Source: an uncultured Eubacteriales bacterium | GTDB lineage: Bacteria > Bacillota > Clostridia > Oscillospirales > Oscillospiraceae | DNA length: 64,000 nucleotides | Assembly: GCA_900544975.1 (NCBI GenBank) | Contig: UQXI01000007.1 | Span: 1 to 64,000, forward strand | Reading direction: 5' to 3' | Shown here: piece after piece, positions 41,879 through 50,460 of the stretch | How positions within the stretch are numbered: the stretch's first letter is position 1 | Layout of the letters: every line of letters begins with the position of its first letter | Program-made: the position numbers and the translations under genes | Notes under the pieces: generated by a model | The model's database searches: none | Seen by the model: only the letters and a program-made list of their open reading frames with translations | What the model was told of the DNA's origin: nothing

Positions 41879-42574
41879 TTATTTGCGGTGTAGCCAGGAC
41901 ATGGTATCCTTGGATAGCTCCATGCCCACCTTTTTCTGCAGGCTCATGGACTTTTCGTTGCCCACGATGACCTGGTCGAAGGGCACCCGGCCCTGGGAGA
42001 GGTAGCGGTTAATCTGGAAGCTCTCCAGGGCCAGGCCCAGGCCGTGGCCGCGGTATGGGGGGAAGACCTCCAGCATGCCCATGCTGCCCTCGTGGTGCTC
42101 GCCCACGAAGCCGGCCAGGCGGCCGTCTACAAAGGCGCCGAAGATCACGCCGGCCTTCAGGCGGTCTTCCACATACTCCGGGTTGTGGAACAGGCTGTAG
42201 CCGTCCAGCACTGCCTGGAAGTAGCTCATATCCAGGGGCCGCACATCGGCCCGGACGGGCAGGGGCTCTTTCCGGAAATAGGCAGCCTGATAGCAGCGGC
42301 TTTCCTCCTTCAGGCCCAGAGCCGCCGCCACAGCGTCCGAAAGCGCTCCCGCCATCACATTCCAGGTCTGGACCTCTGGAAGCGTCTCCAGGAGGCTGAG
42401 CGCCTCTCCCAGGTTCTCGGCTGCTACCATGGCGATGCCGTCCATCTCCAGGGCCACGCCCTGGCCGCTCTGGGCGGCCACCCGGGCACGGCCCAGGCGC
42501 AGGGGCTCGATCATACTGATGTTCAACACCGGGTCCTTGCCGAGGTAGGCAAGGGCCTGTTCTTTCTCTGTCAT
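41879..42574 (-). CDS. GNAT family N-acetyltransferase
   Basis: The 231-residue protein carries a C-terminal GNAT domain: GAFVDGRLAGFVGEHHEG (strands 2-4), LEVFPPYRGHGLGLALE (acetyl-CoA motif A) and DQVIVGNEKSMSLQKKVGM (motif B). The N-terminal 110 residues resemble the GCN5-like fold of tandem acetyltransferases. The start at 42574 overlaps the 3' end of the Clp gene by none but follows its stop by 10 bases; GAGGA lies unusually close, so translation may be coupled. The substrate is unknown; small-molecule or peptide acetylation are both possible. Confidence 0.82.
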   Translation of the reverse strand: MTEKEQALAYLGKDPVLNISMIEPLRLGRARVAAQSGQGVALEMDGIAMVAAENLGEALSLLETLPEVQTWNVMAGALSDAVAAALGLKEESRCYQAAYFRKEPLPVRADVRPLDMSYFQAVLDGYSLFHNPEYVEDRLKAGVIFGAFVDGRLAGFVGEHHEGSMGMLEVFPPYRGHGLGLALESFQINRYLSQGRVPFDQVIVGNEKSMSLQKKVGMELSKDTMSWLHRK

Positions 42575-42584
42575 GGGTCCTCTG

Positions 42585-44861
42585 TCACTCCTTCTCCAGT
42601 TCCACCTTTCCGTCCCGGACCACAGCCCGGAGGGCAGAAATGGGAGTCTCAAAGCTGTCGATGATGGCCTCTGCAATGGGGTCCTCCAGATCCCGCTGGA
42701 TGGTCCGGCGGAGGTTTCTGGCTCCATAGGTGATGGAATAGGCCTTCTTGGTGAGATAATCCCCCAGAGTCTCGTCCCAGGTAAAGGACAGGCCCCGCTC
42801 TGCCAACGCATCCCGGAGCTCTGCCAGCATAATCCCGGCGATGGCCCGGAAATTCTCCTCGGACAGGTGGTTGAAGCTGATGATCTCATCCACCCGGTTC
42901 AAAAACTCCGGCCGGAGGAACTCCCGCAGGGCCTTCATAGCCCCTTCCTTCCGCTGCTCCGACAGGGTCTGGCCAAAGCCCAGGCCGCTACTTTTCCGGT
43001 CGGACCCGGCGTTGGAGGTCATCACCAAAATGGCATTTTCAAAGTTCACCACACGGCCCTGGGCGTCGGTGATCCGGCCGTCGTCCAGCACCTGCAGGAG
43101 CACGTTCAGCACGTCGGGATGGGCCTTTTCGATCTCGTCGAACAGGACCACGCTATAGGGCCGCCGACGGATCTTTTCCGTGAGCTGGCCCGCTTCATCA
43201 TAGCCCACATAGCCCGGGGGCGAGCCGATCAGCTTGGAAACCGTGTGCTTCTCCATATACTCCGACATATCCAGACGGATGAGGGAATCCACCGAGTCGA
43301 ACATCTCCCCGGCCAGGCACTTTACCAGCTCCGTCTTGCCCACACCGGTGGGACCCACGAAAATGAAGGAAACCGGCCGCTTCTTGGGGGAAATGCCCAC
43401 CCGGCTGCGGCGGATGGCACGGCTCACCGCCTCCACCGCTTCGTCCTGGCCTACAATCCGCTCTTTCAGGCGGTCGCCCAGGTTCCGGAGCTGCTGGTAC
43501 TCCTGGGCCTGAATCTTACTGGCGGGAATCTTGGTCCAGAGCTCAATGATCCGGGCCAGGTTCTCCATGGTGACCGGCGGGGGCGGCAGCTGGTCCAGCC
43601 GCTCAATCTCCGCGGCCACCCGGCAGAGCCTGCTCCGAAGCTCCGCCAGGCGCTCATAATGCTCCCCTTCCGTGTCCTCGGTGAGCATGCGAAGCTCCAG
43701 CTCATAGTCGTCCCGCTCCTTTTTCAGCTCCGACAGCCGGGAGATTTCCCGGCTGCGGAGGTTCACATCAGAGCAGGCCTCATCCAACAGGTCAATGGCC
43801 TTATCCGGCAGGAAGCGGTCGGTGATATACCGCTCCGACAGGACGACGCACTGCCGGGCAATCTCCGGGGAGATGGACACCCCGTGGAACTGCTCGTAAT
43901 AGTGGGCGACGCCCCGCATGATCTCCGCCGCCTCGGCCATGGTAGGCTCCGCCACCGTCACCGGCTGGAAGCGGCGCTCCAGGGCGGCGTCCTTTTCAAT
44001 GTACTTCCGGTACTCCGAGAAGGTGGTGGCGCCAATGACCTGGATCTCCCCCCGGGACAGGGCCGGCTTCAGGATGTTGGCGGCATTCATGGAGCCCTCC
44101 GCATCCCCGGCGCCCACCAGGTTGTGGACTTCGTCAATGACCAGGATGATGTTGCCGCAGACCTTCACCTCGGCAATGAGGCTCTTCATCCGGCTCTCAA
44201 ACTGGCCCCGGAACTGGGTCCCGGCCACCAGAGCCGTGAGGTCCAGGAGGTATACCTCTTTGTCCCGAAGCTTAAACGGAACCTCCCCCTGGGCAATCCG
44301 CTGGGCCAGCCCTTCGGCAATGGCAGTCTTGCCCACGCCGGGTTCGCCGATGAGACAGGGGTTATTCTTCTGGCGGCGGTTCAGGATCTGAATGACCCGC
44401 TCCGTCTCCATGTCCCGGCCCACCACCTGGTCCAGCTTCCCCTCCCGGGCCCGGCCGGTAAGGTTCAGGCAGTAGGTGTCCAAAAATTTGTGTTTTTTGG
44501 TTTTAGGCTTGGGAGGCTCTTCTTTTTCCTTCTCCCGATTCGGCTTTTCCGGCAGATCCCGGCGACGGTCGGAGCCGCTGAACAGCTGGTTCAGGAGGGG
44601 GAAGGTGGCAGTTTGGCTGCCCACCTCGTCATCCTCCTCCGGCTGATCCTGGCCGAAGACGGCGGACATCTCGTCGCTGATCAGATCCAGATCCTCTTCG
44701 GAGATCCCCATCTGCTTCACTGCATCATCAATTTGCGGAATTCCCAGCTTCCGGGCGCACTTCAGGCAGTAGCCCTCATTCCGGGAAACCCCGTTTTCCA
44801 AGCGGGTGATGAACACCACGGCTACATTCTTATTACATTTCACGCAAAGCTTTGGCTGCAT
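42585..44861 (-). CDS. ClpE/ClpC-like AAA+ unfoldase with N-terminal zinc finger
   Basis: The 758-residue protein has an N-terminal four-Cys finger (Cys6, Cys9, Cys32, Cys35) as in ClpE, a charged linker about 75-125, then two AAA+ modules: Walker A GEPGVGKT with ILVIDEVHNL, a short coiled middle domain (about 410-470), and Walker A GPTGVGKT with VVLFDEIEKAHPD. GLGF near 640 is in the place of the ClpP-docking loop, so it should feed ClpP. No classical Clp_N repeats are present. GGAG stands 8 bases before ATG. I did not find a CtsR operator pattern upstream. It probably handles misfolded proteins in stress. Confidence 0.9.
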   Translation of the reverse strand: MQPKLCVKCNKNVAVVFITRLENGVSRNEGYCLKCARKLGIPQIDDAVKQMGISEEDLDLISDEMSAVFGQDQPEEDDEVGSQTATFPLLNQLFSGSDRRRDLPEKPNREKEKEEPPKPKTKKHKFLDTYCLNLTGRAREGKLDQVVGRDMETERVIQILNRRQKNNPCLIGEPGVGKTAIAEGLAQRIAQGEVPFKLRDKEVYLLDLTALVAGTQFRGQFESRMKSLIAEVKVCGNIILVIDEVHNLVGAGDAEGSMNAANILKPALSRGEIQVIGATTFSEYRKYIEKDAALERRFQPVTVAEPTMAEAAEIMRGVAHYYEQFHGVSISPEIARQCVVLSERYITDRFLPDKAIDLLDEACSDVNLRSREISRLSELKKERDDYELELRMLTEDTEGEHYERLAELRSRLCRVAAEIERLDQLPPPPVTMENLARIIELWTKIPASKIQAQEYQQLRNLGDRLKERIVGQDEAVEAVSRAIRRSRVGISPKKRPVSFIFVGPTGVGKTELVKCLAGEMFDSVDSLIRLDMSEYMEKHTVSKLIGSPPGYVGYDEAGQLTEKIRRRPYSVVLFDEIEKAHPDVLNVLLQVLDDGRITDAQGRVVNFENAILVMTSNAGSDRKSSGLGFGQTLSEQRKEGAMKALREFLRPEFLNRVDEIISFNHLSEENFRAIAGIMLAELRDALAERGLSFTWDETLGDYLTKKAYSITYGARNLRRTIQRDLEDPIAEAIIDSFETPISALRAVVRDGKVELEKE

Positions 44862-44899
44862 AATCCAAACTCCAATTCAAACGGATGTGTTTAGAAAAA

Positions 44900-44927
44900 A
44901 GTATAGCACAAATCCGGAAAAAGTCCA
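44900..44927 (-). promoter_or_regulatory. Candidate promoter of the Clp ATPase gene
   Basis: Minus strand TGGACT, 16-base spacer, TATACT, about 40 bases before the start codon. Confidence 0.5.
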
Positions 44928-45082
44928 GTTCCATTTTCCCCCGACCTGGGCAGCGCTCCTGATTTGATGATACGTTCCTGCGCTGGTGTATCGTCGCCTT
45001 ATGTGTATGCCCGTTGGTCATATGCGGAAATGGGCATTGCGAATTTGCCGAAAATGGGCGGAAACCGTGTGATGTTTTCGCT

Positions 45083-45264
45083 GGGCGGACACACAGGTCC
45101 GCCCCTACGGAGGATGATAAGAATGGGCAGAAATTGTTCAACACGTTTTGTCATATAAATGCCAAAAATTTGGTAAAAATAGTGAGAATCCTACGGCAAC
45201 GTCGAATATCTGTTGATACACTGCGTCGGGATATCATCGTAGGGGCGGACCTGTGTGTCCGCCC
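45083..45264. repeat. Second 182-bp MITE-like element with perfect 27-bp terminal inverted repeats
   Basis: Ends 45083-45109 and 45238-45264 are exact reverse complements. Same length as 29780-29961 and similar inside. Where the first copy has T/A in its ends (CACATAGG), this one has C/G (CACACAGG), and the change is matched in both arms. Confidence 0.85.
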
Positions 45265-45489
45265 GTGGTAGACACTACAAATTCGTCAGAGCAGTATGAA
45301 ACCAAGGCCCATGTCCCTGTGGAACCCCCCCGCAAGGGGGTCCGGCCAAATTCGTCTTATGTTAACCTTTTTGTAACTTTCTCCCCATATCTGGTGCTTT
45401 TCCGACGTTTTCCGTCAAAGATCTTGCCACAGGTTTCCAATAATATTGCTTGAAAAAATTGTCATTTTTCTGCCCTTTGCTAAAAACTC

Positions 45490-45517
45490 TTGACATTTCC
45501 GGCAAAATAGTTATAAT
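45490..45517 (+). promoter_or_regulatory. Strong sigma-A promoter of the 3D-domain protein gene
   Basis: Perfect TTGACA, 16-base spacer, perfect TATAAT; leader of about 90 nt before ATG at 45616. Confidence 0.85.
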
Positions 45518-45615
45518 ATCAGAACAGTTGCAATATGGTTACAAACGTAACACGTTTGACACCAGCAACCTGGCAGCCTGGCAAACTGCCGTCCATGTGA
45601 AAAGGAGGTTCTCCG

Positions 45616-46779
45616 ATGCACACCATACAGCATCTTTTCCCAACGAAAAAAAGCCTGCTTCTGCGGCTGGGGGCAGTCGCCCTGATCCTGCTATTGACTG
45701 CAGGTCTCCTCTCCCAGGCCGTATTTGCCCAGACCACTTACGTCATCACCGATGGCGATCGGGTACTTGTTCATACTACATATGCAACAGACCCTGCGGC
45801 CGTCCTCACCGAGGCAGGCCTGGAGCTGGGCGAGGCAGATACTTTCACCGCCCAATCTGACGGAGCCGTCTCTGAAATCACCGTCAAGCGGATTCAAATG
45901 GTCCGGATCAACAACGGCCACCAGGCTCTGGAATTGGCCACCTACGGCTGCACCGTAGCCGATGTTCTGGCGCAGCTGGGCATTTCCACAGAGGGCGATC
46001 TGCGCATTTCCCAGAGCCTGGACAGCGAAACCTACGACGGTATGGTCATTGATGTGGTTTATCTCACCTATGAGACCGTGGAATACGTGCGGTCCACCCC
46101 CTATGAGACGGCTTACTGCACCGATTCCACCCTGGAGCCCGGTGAAGAGAAAATCCTGACTCCCGGCCAGGACGGCAGCATCCAGTGCACCGCCCGAATC
46201 ACCCGGGAGAACGGAACAGAGGTCTCCCGAACTGTCATCCAGGAGCAGGTCCTGGATGCCCCAGTCAACGCCGTCGTGGCCCGCGGCATTGACCGCTCCA
46301 GCAAAGAGCAGGAGGGCGCAGGCCGGGCCTATTCTCCGGAACGCACCACCGCAGAGGAGCCGGCCGGCCACGAAGCGCCCGCCGCCACCACAAGAGAGCC
46401 GGAACCCACCGCCGCCCCGGAGGAGGTCTCTGACCCCGCCCCCACCGGCAACACCTTCACCACTGCCTCCGGCGAGGTGGTCTCCTACTCCCGGAAGCTG
46501 ACTGTGGACGCCACCGCCTACAGCTGCGAGGGCTATACCGGCACCACCGCCACCGGCACCACCGCCCGGTACGGCGCCATTGCTGTGGACCCCAGCGTCA
46601 TCCCCTATGGCACCCGGATGTACATCGTCTCTGACGACGGCTCCTACATCTACGGCTATGCCACTGCGGAGGATTGCGGCGGCGCCATTCAGGGTTACAT
46701 GATCGACCTGTATTTTGACACCCTGGCAGAGTGCTATGCCTTTGGCCGCCGGTCCTGCACCGTATACATCCTGGATTGA
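45616..46779 (+). CDS. yabE: YabE-like cell-wall protein: DUF348, G5 and 3D domains
   Basis: The 387-residue exported protein starts with a membrane helix or signal (about 14-39), then ubiquitin-like DUF348 segments (TDGDRVLVHTTYATDPAAVL; NNGHQALELATYGCTVADVL), a G5 domain about 155-225, a Glu/Pro/Ala linker, and a C-terminal 3D domain with DATAYSCEGYTG, AVDPSVIPYGTRMYI and the Asp-rich AEDCGGAI...IDLYF. Such proteins are putative peptidoglycan lytic transglycosylases of the resuscitation-promoting type. AAGGAGG stands 7 bases before ATG. In Bacillus yabE precedes rnmV and rsmA; here rsmA follows directly and rnmV is absent. Confidence 0.87.
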   Translation: MHTIQHLFPTKKSLLLRLGAVALILLLTAGLLSQAVFAQTTYVITDGDRVLVHTTYATDPAAVLTEAGLELGEADTFTAQSDGAVSEITVKRIQMVRINNGHQALELATYGCTVADVLAQLGISTEGDLRISQSLDSETYDGMVIDVVYLTYETVEYVRSTPYETAYCTDSTLEPGEEKILTPGQDGSIQCTARITRENGTEVSRTVIQEQVLDAPVNAVVARGIDRSSKEQEGAGRAYSPERTTAEEPAGHEAPAATTREPEPTAAPEEVSDPAPTGNTFTTASGEVVSYSRKLTVDATAYSCEGYTGTTATGTTARYGAIAVDPSVIPYGTRMYIVSDDGSYIYGYATAEDCGGAIQGYMIDLYFDTLAECYAFGRRSCTVYILD

Positions 46780-46793
46780 TCCGGAAGTTCTCA

Positions 46794-46822
46794 TTGCAAA
46801 TCCGCCTTTTCTCTGGTAAAAT
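46794..46822 (+). promoter_or_regulatory. rsmA promoter embedded in the yabE terminator
   Basis: TTGCAA, 17-base spacer, TAAAAT, 23 bases before the rsmA ATG. Its spacer covers the left arm of the hairpin at 46802-46844, so transcripts starting here would contain only the right arm. Confidence 0.65.
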
Positions 46823-46844
46823 ACAGGGGAAAGGCGGGTTTTTT
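46802..46844 (+). terminator. yabE terminator abutting the rsmA start codon
   Basis: Arms CCGCCTTT (46802-46809) and AAAGGCGG (46830-46837), then G and six T, then directly ATG of rsmA. The right arm includes the only Shine-Dalgarno-like sequence of rsmA (AAAGGCGGG). Confidence 0.65.
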
Positions 46845-47702
46845 ATGATCGATTTGTGCAGCGCCCAGGAGGTCAAGGGGCTTCTGGCCCGGCATGGGTT
46901 CCGGTTTTCCAAATCCAAAGGGCAAAACTTTCTCATCGCCCCCTGGGTTCCCCAGCGGATCGCCGAGGAGTCCGGCGTAGACGGAAGCTGTGGCGTCCTG
47001 GAAGTGGGACCCGGAATTGGCCCCCTGACGCAGCAGCTGTGCCTGCGGGCAGGGCGGGTGGCCGCCGTGGAGGTGGACCGGACTCTGGCCCCCATTCTGG
47101 CGGAAACCCTGGGGGAGTTTTCCAACCTTCACATCCTCTGGCAGGACATCTTAAAGGTGGACATCCCGGCCCTGGTTCAGGCGGAGCTTCCCGGCCTGCG
47201 TCCCATGGCCTGCGCCAATCTGCCCTACTATATCACATCCCCGGTCCTCACAGCCCTTCTGGAGGCCCGGTGCTTCTCCTCCGTCACCGTCATGGTGCAA
47301 AAGGAAGTGGCACAACGTATGGCGGCGGCCCCCGGCTCCCGGGACTACAGCGCCTTTACGGTGTTCTGCAACTATTACGCACAGCCGGAGCTGTTGTTTG
47401 ACGTCCCTCCCTCCTGCTTCCTGCCTCAGCCCAAGGTGACCTCCAGTGTCATCCGGCTGAACGTCCGGCAGGCGCCGCCCTACCCTGTGGCAGACGAGGA
47501 GCTGTTTTTCCGGGTGGTGCGGGCCAGTTTTGCCCAGCGGCGCAAGCAGCTGCAAAACGGCCTGGCCGCCGGATTTCCCGCACTGGGCAAGGAAATCATA
47601 GGAGACATCCTCCGGAATTGCGGACTCTCCCCCACCGTGCGGGGAGAAACTCTGGACATTCCCACCTTTGCCCGGATTGCCGCCGCCATTGGCCGCGCGT
47701 AA
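46845..47702 (+). CDS. rsmA: 16S rRNA dimethyladenosine transferase
   Basis: RsmA (KsgA) dimethylates the two adjacent adenines near the 3' end of 16S rRNA late in 30S assembly. The 285-residue protein shows HGFRFSKSKGQNFLI, the SAM motif LEVGPGIGPLT, VDRTLAPIL, the catalytic NLPYYITSP, and the C-terminal FAQRRKQLQNGL. The start at 46845 gives the normal N-terminus; the in-frame extension upstream overlaps the promoter and terminator. The HAD phosphatase gene follows 10 bases after the stop and is likely cotranscribed. Confidence 0.95.
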   Translation: MIDLCSAQEVKGLLARHGFRFSKSKGQNFLIAPWVPQRIAEESGVDGSCGVLEVGPGIGPLTQQLCLRAGRVAAVEVDRTLAPILAETLGEFSNLHILWQDILKVDIPALVQAELPGLRPMACANLPYYITSPVLTALLEARCFSSVTVMVQKEVAQRMAAAPGSRDYSAFTVFCNYYAQPELLFDVPPSCFLPQPKVTSSVIRLNVRQAPPYPVADEELFFRVVRASFAQRRKQLQNGLAAGFPALGKEIIGDILRNCGLSPTVRGETLDIPTFARIAAAIGRA

Positions 47703-47712
47703 GGAGGCCGGA

Positions 47713-48390
47713 ATGTTTCAATTTCTGTTCTTTGACTTAGACGACACCCTGTTGGATTTCCACCGGGCTGAAGCCATCGCCGTGTCCAAGGCCTTCCGGG
47801 ACATGGGGGTGACGCCCACACCAGAGCGGATCCGGCAGTACAGCGCCGTAAACAAACGCCATTGGCAAATGCTGGAGCAGGGATTGCTCACCCGGGAGCA
47901 AGTACTGGTGCAGCGGTTCGCCTGCCTCTTCCAGGAGCTGGACATCCCGGCAGACCCTGTGGCCTGCCAGGCGGCCTACGAAGAATATCTATGCGTGGGG
48001 CACTACTTTATAGAAGGGGCAGAAGCGCTGCTTGCTGCCCTGGCCCCCAAATACCGGCTGTACCTGGCCAGCAACGGCACCGCCCGGGTCCAGGAGAGCC
48101 GCCTGAAAAGCGCCGGAATTGGCCCCTATTTTGAACAGGTGTTTATCTCCCAGAACCTAGGCGCCAATAAGCCCAGCCCTGCTTTTTTCCAGCGGTGCTT
48201 TGCCCGGATCCCGGATTTTGACCCCAAAAAGGCCCTGATGATCGGCGACAGCCTCACCTCCGACATCCGAGGAGCCAACGGGGCGGGCATCGCCGCCTGC
48301 TGGTTCAACCCCCGGCGGGAGCCCCCTCTGCCCGGTATTTCCATGGAGTACGAAATTCACAGCCTTCCTCAGCTTCTGGAATTCCTGTAA
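47713..48390 (+). CDS. HAD-superfamily hydrolase, YjjG-like
   Basis: The 225-residue phosphatase has motif I FFDLDDTLLDF, motif II LASNGT, motif III lysine in GANKPSPAFF, and motif IV LMIGDSLTSDIRGA. Together with the helical cap (about 15-90) this fits the YjjG/YfnB group of (non-canonical) nucleotide phosphatases. AAGGAGG stands 5 bases before ATG at 47713. It follows rsmA closely. Confidence 0.88.
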   Translation: MFQFLFFDLDDTLLDFHRAEAIAVSKAFRDMGVTPTPERIRQYSAVNKRHWQMLEQGLLTREQVLVQRFACLFQELDIPADPVACQAAYEEYLCVGHYFIEGAEALLAALAPKYRLYLASNGTARVQESRLKSAGIGPYFEQVFISQNLGANKPSPAFFQRCFARIPDFDPKKALMIGDSLTSDIRGANGAGIAACWFNPRREPPLPGISMEYEIHSLPQLLEFL

Positions 48391-48429
48391 AAAAGCAGCC
48401 TGCGCTTCCCGCCCTCGTCAAAAAAGTGC

Positions 48430-48458
48430 TTTTCTTTTTCCACCATTTCCGGTATAAT
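48430..48458 (+). promoter_or_regulatory. Candidate promoter of the YihY gene
   Basis: TTTTCT, 17-base spacer, perfect TATAAT; implies a leader of about 190 nt, in which I see no recognisable riboswitch or leader peptide. Confidence 0.4.
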
Positions 48459-48651
48459 ATCCCAATCCGACTCAGCCAGCGGCTTTTCGGGGAAACGGAT
48501 TCGTCTAAACTATGCTGTGCATTCCACATAGAAACAGCCATGCCCAGGCTGAAACACATGGACCAGACATCCTGTGCGAAGCGAAGGATCTGCACTTTTC
48601 ACGCCAAAGATCGCCAAAAGCTTCTACCGCTCACGTGGAAGGGGACCGTCT

Positions 48652-49527
48652 ATGAAAAAACGAAGGATTCAAAACCGTCACGTTGCCCGGGTGGTGGACA
48701 TGGTGCTGAGCCTAAACCGCCTGGACGTGCCGGTGTATGCAGCCAATGCGGCCTATTTCATCATCCTGGCTGCGTTTCCCACGGTGATGCTCTTGCTAAA
48801 TCTGCTGAGCTACACCTCCCTGGGAGGCGGCGCCCTGTTGGAAATTCTGGAGAAGGTGATTCCCGCCGCGCTCATGCCCTCTGTCACCCGGCTGCTCACT
48901 GGGATGTTCGCCAGCAGCTCTAAAACCCTGGTCTCTGTATCGGCTCTGGCGGCGCTGTGGGCTGCCTCCCGTGGGATCTTCGGCATGCTCACCGGCCTCA
49001 ACCGGATTTACGGCGCGCAGGAGGACCGGGGGTATGTATTCACCCGGCTGCTCAGCCTGGTGTACACCTTCCTCTTTCTGCTGGTGCTGCTCCTGACACT
49101 GGCCATCCATGTGTTTGGCCAGACCATCCTGGCCCAGCTGCCCCAAAGCGACAATCCGGCCATCCTGTTCCTCTTGAAGATCATCTCCAGCCGGTTTCTG
49201 GTGCTTCTTGTGATGCAGACCGCGCTGTTTGCCGCCATGTTCATGTTTCTTCCCAACCGGCGGAACAAATTTCTCCCCTCCCTGCCCGGGGCGCTGCTGG
49301 CCTCTCTGGGATGGCAGCTGTTTTCCGGTTTTTTCTCCCTGTATGTGGAGCATTTCAGCAATTTCTCCACCATATACGGCAGTCTGTCTGCCGTCGCCAT
49401 TGCCATGTTGTGGCTGTATACGTGTATGGCCATTGTATTTTACGGCGGCGCGCTGAACAAATACCTCACCGACATTGGCTATCAGCTCCGGCTGAGGCGG
49501 GCGAAAAAAACAGCAGAGGATTTCTGA
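48652..49527 (+). CDS. YihY/BrkB family inner-membrane protein
   Basis: The 291-residue protein has about six membrane segments and family motifs: YAANAAYFIILAAFPTVMLLL near the N-terminus (shown in full length 21 minus one), ALWAASRGIFGMLTGLNRIYG, PGALLASLGWQLFSGFFSLYV and the final YGSLSAVAIAMLWLYTCMAI. Members were once called RNase BN but are now regarded as membrane proteins of unclear function. AAGGGG lies 7 bases before ATG at 48652. Confidence 0.88.
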   Translation: MKKRRIQNRHVARVVDMVLSLNRLDVPVYAANAAYFIILAAFPTVMLLLNLLSYTSLGGGALLEILEKVIPAALMPSVTRLLTGMFASSSKTLVSVSALAALWAASRGIFGMLTGLNRIYGAQEDRGYVFTRLLSLVYTFLFLLVLLLTLAIHVFGQTILAQLPQSDNPAILFLLKIISSRFLVLLVMQTALFAAMFMFLPNRRNKFLPSLPGALLASLGWQLFSGFFSLYVEHFSNFSTIYGSLSAVAIAMLWLYTCMAIVFYGGALNKYLTDIGYQLRLRRAKKTAEDF

Positions 49528-49567
49528 AAAAAGATTTCCACTTGGTTGTTAAAAAATTAATTTTCTG

Positions 49568-49596
49568 TTCACAACTGGCCGGTAACATGGTACAAT
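49568..49596 (+). promoter_or_regulatory. Promoter of the DUF5685/J-domain pair
   Basis: TTCACA, 17-base spacer, TACAAT, about 20 bases before the ATG at 49618, which has AAAGGAGG. Confidence 0.65.
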
Positions 49597-49617
49597 CACC
49601 AAAAGGAGGCCTGTGCC

Positions 49618-50460
49618 ATGTTTGGATATGTAATGGCAAACTCCCAGGAGCTGCGCCCAGAGCAGCGGAAACGGTACCTGGGCTGCTACTGCGGCATCTG
49701 CCGGGCCATTGGGGCGCGGGCCTCTCTGGCCAGCCGGGTGGCCCTGAATTACGATATGGTGTTCCTGGCCCTTCTGCTGTCGTCTCTCTATGAACCGGCA
49801 GAAGAGCAGGGCTCCGGCCGCTGTCTGGTTCATCCCCTGGCCTCCCGGCCTTGGCGGCAGAATGAGGCCACCTTGTATGCAGCGGATATGAACGTGGCGC
49901 TGGCCTACTTCAGCGCCGACGATCACTGGCGGGACGACCACCGTCCCGACGCCCTGGCCCTGCGGCGGCTGCTTCGGCCCCATTACGAGGCCATTCAGAG
50001 CCGGTTTCCCCGACAGTGCCGGGCCATAGAGACCTGCATCCAGGATTTAAGCCGGCTGGAGTCAGAACGCTGCCCCAACCCAGACCTGCCCGCCAACTGT
50101 TTTGGCCTGCTGATGGCGGAGCTCTTCTGTTGGCGGGACGACCGCTGGTCCGGCTATCTCCGGCAGATGGCCATGGGCCTGGGGCGGTTCATCTACTTCG
50201 TGGATGCGGCGGTAGATTACCGGAAAGATTTGCACCGGGGCAGCTACAATCCCTTCCTGGCCATGGGCGGAGACCCGGACCCCGAAAAGTGGGAGGATTA
50301 CCTGGTCCTGGAAATGGGACGGGCCACCCGGGCCTATGAAATGCTGCCCCTAGTCCAGGACAAGGACCTGCTGGACAACATCCTGTACAGCGGCGTTTGG
50401 GTTACATACAGAAGAAAAGAGAAAAAAGCGCGGGGAACCGCGCAGGAGGGTCCAACATGA
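49618..50460 (+). CDS. DUF5685 family protein
   Basis: The 280-residue soluble, helical protein begins MFGYVMANSQELRPEQRKRY and has a CYCGICRAIG cysteine motif, NYDMVFLALLL, and the pattern FIYFVDAAVDYRKDLHRGSYNPF. I recognise this as the DUF5685 type found in gut clostridia; no function is known. Helical layout with conserved Asp/His (DDHWRDD, DAAVDYRKD) recalls prenyl-synthase-like or metal-binding helical folds, but that is only an impression. The stop overlaps the start of a J-domain gene (ATGA), so the two are translationally coupled. Confidence 0.75.
   Translation: MFGYVMANSQELRPEQRKRYLGCYCGICRAIGARASLASRVALNYDMVFLALLLSSLYEPAEEQGSGRCLVHPLASRPWRQNEATLYAADMNVALAYFSADDHWRDDHRPDALALRRLLRPHYEAIQSRFPRQCRAIETCIQDLSRLESERCPNPDLPANCFGLLMAELFCWRDDRWSGYLRQMAMGLGRFIYFVDAAVDYRKDLHRGSYNPFLAMGGDPDPEKWEDYLVLEMGRATRAYEMLPLVQDKDLLDNILYSGVWVTYRRKEKKARGTAQEGPT

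Larger units (their letters stand above)
44862..45615. other. Divergent intergenic region (754 bp) with two promoters and an inverted-repeat element
   Basis: Contains the clp promoter, the second 182-bp element, a GC-rich CCCCCCGCAAGGGGG hairpin near 45328-45342, and the yabE promoter. I see no gene. I looked for a c-di-AMP riboswitch before yabE and could not recognise one. Confidence 0.6.

Noticed and set aside
44870..44960. CtsR operator upstream of the Clp gene
   Set aside because: I looked for the tandem GGTCAAA-type heptads and did not find them.
45265..45615. c-di-AMP riboswitch before the YabE-like gene
   Set aside because: Such riboswitches often precede wall hydrolases, but the expected leader between promoter and ATG is only about 90 nt and no matching core could be seen.
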